A stretch of DNA of 19,307 nucleotides from RGIG5612 sp963591145 (lineage in GTDB: Bacteria > Bacillota > Clostridia > Lachnospirales > Lachnospiraceae): contig CAVARE010000001.1 of assembly GCA_963591145.1 (NCBI GenBank), positions 1 through 19,307 on the forward strand. Direction: 5' to 3'. Each line of letters starts with the position of its first letter. Positions within the stretch are counted from its first letter, which is position 1. This document shows positions 15,384 through 19,307 of the stretch, piece after piece. The notes under the pieces are model-generated. The model did not search any database and was not told the DNA's origin. It saw only the letters and a list, made by a program, of their open reading frames with translations. Both the position numbers and the translations under genes were made by a program.

Positions 15384-16385
15384 ATGGGCTTCATAGACAA
15401 GATGATTGAACTTGCGAAAGCTGACAAGAAAACTATTGTACTTCCTGAACCAATGGACAAGAGAACATTCGAGGCTGCTGAGAAGATACTCAAGCTCGAT
15501 ATTGCTAATCTTGTAATTATCGGCACACCGGAAGAAATCGAAAAATACGGTGCAGGATATGATATCTCTGGCGCTAAGATTGTTAATCCTTTCGATGATC
15601 CGAATAAGCAGAAGTATATAGATAAGTTCGTTGAATTACGTGGCAAGAAGGGTGTAACTCCAGAATCAGCCAAGGAGCAGATGGAGAAGGATTATATGTA
15701 TTATGCATGTCTTATGTGCAAATGCGGTGATGCCGATGGTGCGGTATCAGGCGCTTGCCATTCTACAGGCAATACAATCCGTCCGGCTCTGCAGCTGCTT
15801 AAGACTAAACCAGGTATTAGCGGTGTATCAGGCTTCTTCGTAATTGAAGTTCCAAATTGTGAACTGGGCGAGAACGGTCTGTTCGTATTCGCTGACTGCG
15901 CAGTTAATCCTGACAACGATGCTGATAAGATGGCAGAGACAGCAGGTCTTTCAGCAGAGAGCTTCAAGGCATTTATCGGTGCAGAACCTAAGGTTGCAAT
16001 GCTTTCATTCTCAACTAAGGGAAGTGCTAAGCACGAGAGAGTTGATATGGTAGCAGAGGCTACAGTTAAGGCTCAGGAGAGATTCCCTCAGTATCAGATC
16101 GATGGCGAGCTTCAGCTTGATGCAGCCCTCGTTCCTGAGGTTGGCGAGCTGAAGGCTCCAGACAGCAAGGTAGCAGGTCATGCTAATACTCTCGTATTCC
16201 CTAACCTTGAATCAGGCAATATCGGATACAAGCTGGTTCAGAGACTGGCCAAGGCTAATGCATACGGCCCTATCCTTCAGGGATTATCAATGCCAGTTAA
16301 TGACTTAAGCCGTGGATGCTATGCTGATGATATCGTAGGAACAGTTGCACTTACAGCTGTACAGGCACAGCAGGCCGGCAAATAA
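15384..16385 (+). CDS. pta: Phosphate acetyltransferase
   Basis: Pta converts acetyl-CoA and phosphate to acetyl-phosphate and CoA. The 333-residue protein is the short form, without the N-terminal regulatory domains of the enterobacterial enzyme. The N-terminal KTIVLPEPMDKRTFEAAE, central DGAVSGACHSTGNTIRPALQ and C-terminal VFPNLESGNIGYKLVQRLA and GPILQGLSMPVNDLSRG stretches are typical. ATG 15384 follows AAGGA (15373-15377) by six bases. ackA follows after 21 nt, so the two are almost certainly one operon producing ATP from the acetyl-CoA supplied by PFOR. Confidence 0.97.
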   Translation: MGFIDKMIELAKADKKTIVLPEPMDKRTFEAAEKILKLDIANLVIIGTPEEIEKYGAGYDISGAKIVNPFDDPNKQKYIDKFVELRGKKGVTPESAKEQMEKDYMYYACLMCKCGDADGAVSGACHSTGNTIRPALQLLKTKPGISGVSGFFVIEVPNCELGENGLFVFADCAVNPDNDADKMAETAGLSAESFKAFIGAEPKVAMLSFSTKGSAKHERVDMVAEATVKAQERFPQYQIDGELQLDAALVPEVGELKAPDSKVAGHANTLVFPNLESGNIGYKLVQRLAKANAYGPILQGLSMPVNDLSRGCYADDIVGTVALTAVQAQQAGK

Positions 16386-16406
16386 TTAATAAAGAGGAGA
16401 ATCATA

Positions 16407-17597
16407 ATGAAAATTTTAGTAATCAACTGTGGCAGCTCATCACTTAAATATCAGCTGATTGATTCAGAAACAGAGGCAGTTCTGGCTAAGGGACTGTGCG
16501 AGAGAATCGGTATTGACGGCAAATTCACATATCAGCCTGCAGGCGGCGCTAAGCAGGTAAGCGACATCGACCAGCCAGATCACAAGAAGAGCGTATCACT
16601 CGTACTTGAGGCTCTTACTAATCCGACAGACGGCGTTATCAAGGATCTCAGCGAGATCGGCGCTGTAGGACACAGAGTTGTACATGGCGGAGAGAAATTC
16701 GCTTCATCAACACTTATTACAGACGATGTAATGAAGGCTATCGAAGAGTGCAATGATCTGGCACCACTTCATAATCCTGCCAACATCATCGGTATCAATG
16801 CATGTAAGGAGCTTATGCCAGGCGTACCTATGGTTGCAGTATTCGATACAGCATTCCATCAGACCATGCCTGCAGAGGCTTATCTGTATGGTATCCCATA
16901 CGAATATTATACAAAATATGGCGTAAGAAAGTACGGCTTCCATGGAACATCACATTCATATGTTTCTAAGAGAGTTGCTGAGATCTTAGGTCTTGATTAT
17001 AACAAAGCTAAGATCGTTGTATGTCACCTGGGAAATGGTGCTTCAATCTGCGCAGTTGATGGCGGCAAATCAGTTGAAACATCTATGGGTCTTACACCTC
17101 TTATGGGTCTTATCATGGGAACCCGTTCAGGTGAGATCGATCCGGGCGCTATGGAATTCATCGCTAATAAGGAGAATTTAGACCTTAAGGGTGTTATGAA
17201 TATCCTTAATAAGAAGTCAGGTATCCTGGGACTGTCAGGCGTTTCATCAGACTTCAGAGATATTGATGAGGCTATAGCAGCAGGAAATGCACAGGCTAAG
17301 GCAGCTAAGGATGCGTTCATCCACAGAGTTGTAAGCTATGTCGGCGGTTATATCGCAGTTATGAATGGTGTAGATGCTATCGTATTCACAGCAGGTATCG
17401 GTGAGAATGACAAGGGTGTAAGAACAGAGGTTTGCAAGCATTTCGGATATCTCGGAATTAACATTGATGAAGAGAAGAATTCAATCCGTGGTGAGGATGT
17501 AGTTATTTCAACAGCTGATTCTAAGGTTAAGGTATTAGTAGTACCTACAAACGAGGAGCTCATGATTGCCCGTGATACAGAAGCTCTGGCAAAATAA
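16407..17597 (+). CDS. ackA: Acetate kinase
   Basis: AckA transfers the phosphate of acetyl-phosphate to ADP, giving acetate and ATP, the main energy yield of acetate fermentation. The 396-residue protein carries INCGSSSLKYQL with N7, GHRVVHGG with R90, LHNP with H122, VFDTAFH with D147, GFHGTSH with H179, TRSGEIDPG with R240 and FTAGIGEN; these line up, one residue lower, with the well-studied Methanosarcina enzyme. ATG 16407 follows GAGGAG (16394-16399). A separate promoter for rpmF begins 9 bases after the stop. No terminator is visible between them, so read-through into rpmF is likely. Confidence 0.98.
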   Translation: MKILVINCGSSSLKYQLIDSETEAVLAKGLCERIGIDGKFTYQPAGGAKQVSDIDQPDHKKSVSLVLEALTNPTDGVIKDLSEIGAVGHRVVHGGEKFASSTLITDDVMKAIEECNDLAPLHNPANIIGINACKELMPGVPMVAVFDTAFHQTMPAEAYLYGIPYEYYTKYGVRKYGFHGTSHSYVSKRVAEILGLDYNKAKIVVCHLGNGASICAVDGGKSVETSMGLTPLMGLIMGTRSGEIDPGAMEFIANKENLDLKGVMNILNKKSGILGLSGVSSDFRDIDEAIAAGNAQAKAAKDAFIHRVVSYVGGYIAVMNGVDAIVFTAGIGENDKGVRTEVCKHFGYLGINIDEEKNSIRGEDVVISTADSKVKVLVVPTNEELMIARDTEALAK

Positions 17598-17606
17598 TTA
17601 ATTTGC

Positions 17607-17635
17607 TTGACAAAAATGTAGGTCGTGAGTATACT
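17607..17635 (+). promoter_or_regulatory. Near-consensus promoter of rpmF
   Basis: TTGACA (17607-17612) and TATACT (17630-17635) are exactly 17 bases apart, the best sigma-A promoter in the window. Transcription would begin near 17642, leaving a leader of about 50 nt. That leader can form an imperfect hairpin, GGTCT/AGATC around AAC (about 17645-17657), and ends in the strong site AAGGAGGT (17675-17682), nine bases before the start. Confidence 0.85.
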
Positions 17636-17691
17636 TATTTGGTCGGTCTAACAGATCGCCATATACAAGTCAGCAAGGAGGTGTACGCAAT

Positions 17692-17877
17692 ATGTCAATA
17701 TGCCCAAAAAATAAAATGTCTAAGGCTAGAAGAGATAAGAGAAGAGCTAATTGGAAGATGGTAGTTCCATCTCTTGCTAAGTGCTCAACTTGTGGTGAAC
17801 CTGTTATGCCACATAGAGTATGCAAGAACTGTGGTTCTTATAATAAGCGCACAATTATTGCTCAGGAAGAAGCATAA
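17692..17877 (+). CDS. rpmF: 50S ribosomal protein L32, zinc-binding form
   Basis: L32 is a small protein of the large ribosomal subunit. The 61-residue sequence has the basic N-terminus with MSKARRDKRRANWK and the zinc ribbon C31-x2-C34 and C44-x2-C47, so this is the zinc-binding (C+) type. The start is fixed by AAGGAGGT upstream. In most bacteria rpmF follows yceD (DUF177) and is followed by fatty-acid genes such as plsX; neither is present here. Its own promoter and terminator make it an independent unit. Confidence 0.97.
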   Translation: MSICPKNKMSKARRDKRRANWKMVVPSLAKCSTCGEPVMPHRVCKNCGSYNKRTIIAQEEA

Positions 17878-17903
17878 TTCAGCATAGATATTATGAAATT
17901 CGA

Positions 17904-17935
17904 GCGGTTGTCATTTAAGGTGACAGCCGCTTTTT
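17904..17935 (+). terminator. Intrinsic terminator of rpmF
   Basis: GCGGTTGTCA (17904-17913) pairs with TGACAGCCGC (17921-17930) through 10 base pairs including one T-G wobble, with a 7-nt loop, followed by five T residues. It lies 26 bases after the rpmF stop and is the clearest intrinsic terminator in the window. Confidence 0.93.
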
Positions 17936-18000
17936 ATACGTATAGAATTATGAGAATGACACTGAGTTGCGACGCTGCAGAACGGCGTAGTTTTCACAAT

Positions 18001-18048
18001 TTCAAAAGCCGCCTTAGGGTTTACTTTTGAAGGATAATAAGATATTAT
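18001..18048 (+). promoter_or_regulatory. Promoter and inverted repeat before the phosphodiester glycosidase gene
   Basis: TTTACT (18020-18025) and TATTAT (18043-18048) are 17 bases apart and would start transcription near 18055. A perfect 8-bp inverted repeat, TTCAAAAG (18001-18008) and CTTTTGAA (18024-18031), overlaps the -35 element and is a candidate operator. This location overlaps the most upstream possible TTG start (18027), which argues that translation begins further down. Confidence 0.5.
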
Positions 18049-18128
18049 TACCCAATAGTGCGTTGGCGAGAGGAACTCGCCGGGCGAGATTTCCGTGGTT
18101 TAATTATAAAAAAGGAGATAGAGAGATT

Positions 18129-19178
18129 TTGAGTACTAATCGTAGAAAACGAAGATCAAAGAAGAATCCTACAGTACGTAGAATATTGCATATTTTGTCA
18201 GTTATAGGAGTTACTTTGGCCTTTGTTTTAGTAGGCGTAATACTGGCATTATTTATATTATTCAGAGGTCCGTCTCAGACAGCCCGTGTAGAATGGGTTA
18301 ATATGTTTAATGAAACCAGCCAGATGAAGTGGCTTCCGAGACTGTTCTTGTCAGACGAAGAAGTGGACAGTATTATCAATTCAAGCCAGATTATGACAGT
18401 TGAGGATGGAACACATTCTGACACGGAGGCAATTGATACTACACAGACAACGGATGAGATAGAAATAGTTGAGGTATCAGGTGAATCCTTTAAGGGTGTT
18501 ATGATGATAATCCATGATCCGTCTAAGGTCTTCCTGGGCACAGTACCAGAGTTCTATGAAGGCGATGGACAAGTCGTTATGGACATGATCAATAATTATA
18601 CTGGAGTTGTAGGCGGAATAAATGGCGGCGACTTTGTCGATCTGGGAACGAACAATTCATTTACAGCTCAGCCATTAGGACTTGTTATATCCAATGGAGA
18701 GGTCGTTTACTGTGAATCCGGCGATTATGATACTTATTATCATATGACAGGTATTACATATGATAATAAGCTTGTACTCGGTAATATTACGGCAAATGAA
18801 GCAATTGAGATGGGAATAAGGGACGCAGTTTATACAAATGAGATCACAACAGGACCATTCCTTATTATGAATGGCCAGCCTATGATATCAGAGGTTCCGG
18901 ATTCATCTGTATATGGCGGCGGTGTTAACCCTCGTACAGTAATAGGTCAGAGGCAGGACGGAGCTATCATATTCCTCGTAGTAGACGGCCGACAGGCTAG
19001 TTCCCTGGGTGCTACCTTCGTTGATCTTATATATTTGCTTCAGGAATATGATGTATACAATGCATGCGCTATGGACGGTGGTACCTCGTCACAGATGGTA
19101 TATAACGGAGAACTTCTGAACCATCCATATTCAGGAAAACCGAGAAGGTGTCCTACAGCATGGCTTGTTAAGGAGTAG
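18129..19178 (+). CDS. Membrane-anchored phosphodiester glycosidase (NAGPA-like) family protein
   Basis: A 349-residue protein from a TTG start at 18129. I chose it because AAAGGAG (18111-18117) precedes it and the protein then opens MSTNRRKRRSKK, a basic cytoplasmic tail before one membrane helix (about 20-45). The frame stays open up to a TTG at 18027, which would give 383 residues but lies within the probable promoter. The extracellular part matches the family of NAGPA, which removes N-acetylglucosamine from phosphodiester-linked sugars: GGINGGDF (162-169), NPRT (267-270) and MDGGTSSQM (from 315). Bacterial members are thought to act on cell-wall or exopolysaccharide phosphodiesters, but the substrate here is unknown. 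A Thr/Asp/Glu-rich linker (about 93-120) precedes the domain. The next gene starts 39 nt later with no terminator between them. Confidence 0.88.
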   Translation: MSTNRRKRRSKKNPTVRRILHILSVIGVTLAFVLVGVILALFILFRGPSQTARVEWVNMFNETSQMKWLPRLFLSDEEVDSIINSSQIMTVEDGTHSDTEAIDTTQTTDEIEIVEVSGESFKGVMMIIHDPSKVFLGTVPEFYEGDGQVVMDMINNYTGVVGGINGGDFVDLGTNNSFTAQPLGLVISNGEVVYCESGDYDTYYHMTGITYDNKLVLGNITANEAIEMGIRDAVYTNEITTGPFLIMNGQPMISEVPDSSVYGGGVNPRTVIGQRQDGAIIFLVVDGRQASSLGATFVDLIYLLQEYDVYNACAMDGGTSSQMVYNGELLNHPYSGKPRRCPTAWLVKE

Positions 19179-19217
19179 AGGAGCAGCATTTATTGCAAAT
19201 ATAAAAGGATTTTAAAC

Positions 19218-19307
19218 ATGGCAGATAACTTTTCAAATAGTGAATATACTGAATATAGCGGCTTCGATGGCAAGCCGAAGGTTCAGAAGGTCGCGGAAAT
19301 ATATAGT
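19218..19307 (+). CDS. Start of an unidentified gene, cut by the window edge
   Basis: ATG 19218 follows AAAAGGA (19203-19209) by eight bases and opens a frame that stays open for 30 codons to the end of the window. The visible N-terminus is hydrophilic, rich in Tyr, Ser, Asn and Lys (MADNFSNSEYTEYSG), without a signal peptide. Too little is present to name a family. The short spacing after the glycosidase gene suggests a shared operon. Confidence 0.6.
   Translation, partial: MADNFSNSEYTEYSGFDGKPKVQKVAEIYS

Noticed and set aside
17935..17944. TATACGTATA palindrome after the rpmF terminator
   Set aside because: A 10-nt AT-rich palindrome is expected by chance in this composition and has no further context.
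1..19307. Search for CRISPR arrays, insertion sequences, prophage or defence genes, toxin-antitoxin pairs and retrons
   Set aside because: No regularly spaced repeats, transposase or integrase motifs, or such gene families are seen; the window is ordinary core genome with no clear novel system.

Overview
The window reads as chromosomal DNA of an anaerobic Clostridia bacterium, most likely a Lachnospiraceae member. The main pointers are a DUF5688-type gene (a family known mostly from Lachnospiraceae), pyruvate:ferredoxin oxidoreductase with a phosphotransacetylase/acetate kinase pair, a four-domain ribosomal protein S1 directly after ispH, and a tmcAL-pta-ackA-rpmF run. The family assignment is inference; I do not name a species. 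Nearly all genes lie on the + strand, and the sequence is moderately AT-rich with A-ending serine/threonine codons (TCA, ACA) and AAG lysine codons favoured.

Layout: (1) 1-243 is a leader with one terminator-like hairpin. (2) 244-1170 encodes a DUF5688 protein, followed 3 nt later by a convergent tRNA-Arg(CCG) on the - strand. (3) That tRNA and nifJ (1423-4950) start from two back-to-back promoters. (4) After a hairpin at 4993-5023, a dense run of genes follows from 5182 to 15281: metallophosphoesterase, scpA, scpB, a HI0933/YhiN flavoprotein, cmk, ispH, rpsA, rsmD, coaD, a coiled-coil protein, walJ-like MBL hydrolase and tmcAL. Many of these overlap by 4 nt or abut, which indicates translational coupling. 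(5) A 13-bp hairpin separates this run from pta-ackA. (6) rpmF has its own near-consensus promoter, strong ribosome binding site and intrinsic terminator. (7) A membrane-anchored phosphodiester glycosidase-type protein follows (start corrected to a TTG at 18129), then the first 30 codons of an unidentified gene cut by the window edge.

How they fit together: nifJ, pta and ackA form the pyruvate to acetyl-CoA to acetyl-phosphate to acetate plus ATP route. TmcAL, next to pta-ackA, uses acetate and ATP to acetylate the wobble cytidine of elongator tRNA-Met. The long central run mixes chromosome organisation (ScpAB), nucleotide and cofactor supply (Cmk, CoaD), isoprenoid synthesis (IspH) and translation (S1, RsmD), a housekeeping cluster typical of Firmicutes.

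I found no phage, transposon, CRISPR array, defence system or biosynthetic cluster. The most interesting unexplained signal is a perfect 14-bp hairpin inside the start of rsmD that pairs a Shine-Dalgarno-like AGGAGGT with an anti-Shine-Dalgarno-like ACCTCCT, directly downstream of the S1 gene. Other points worth a look are the out-of-frame ispH/rpsA overlap, the absence of yceD before rpmF, and the 3-nt convergent DUF5688/tRNA junction.
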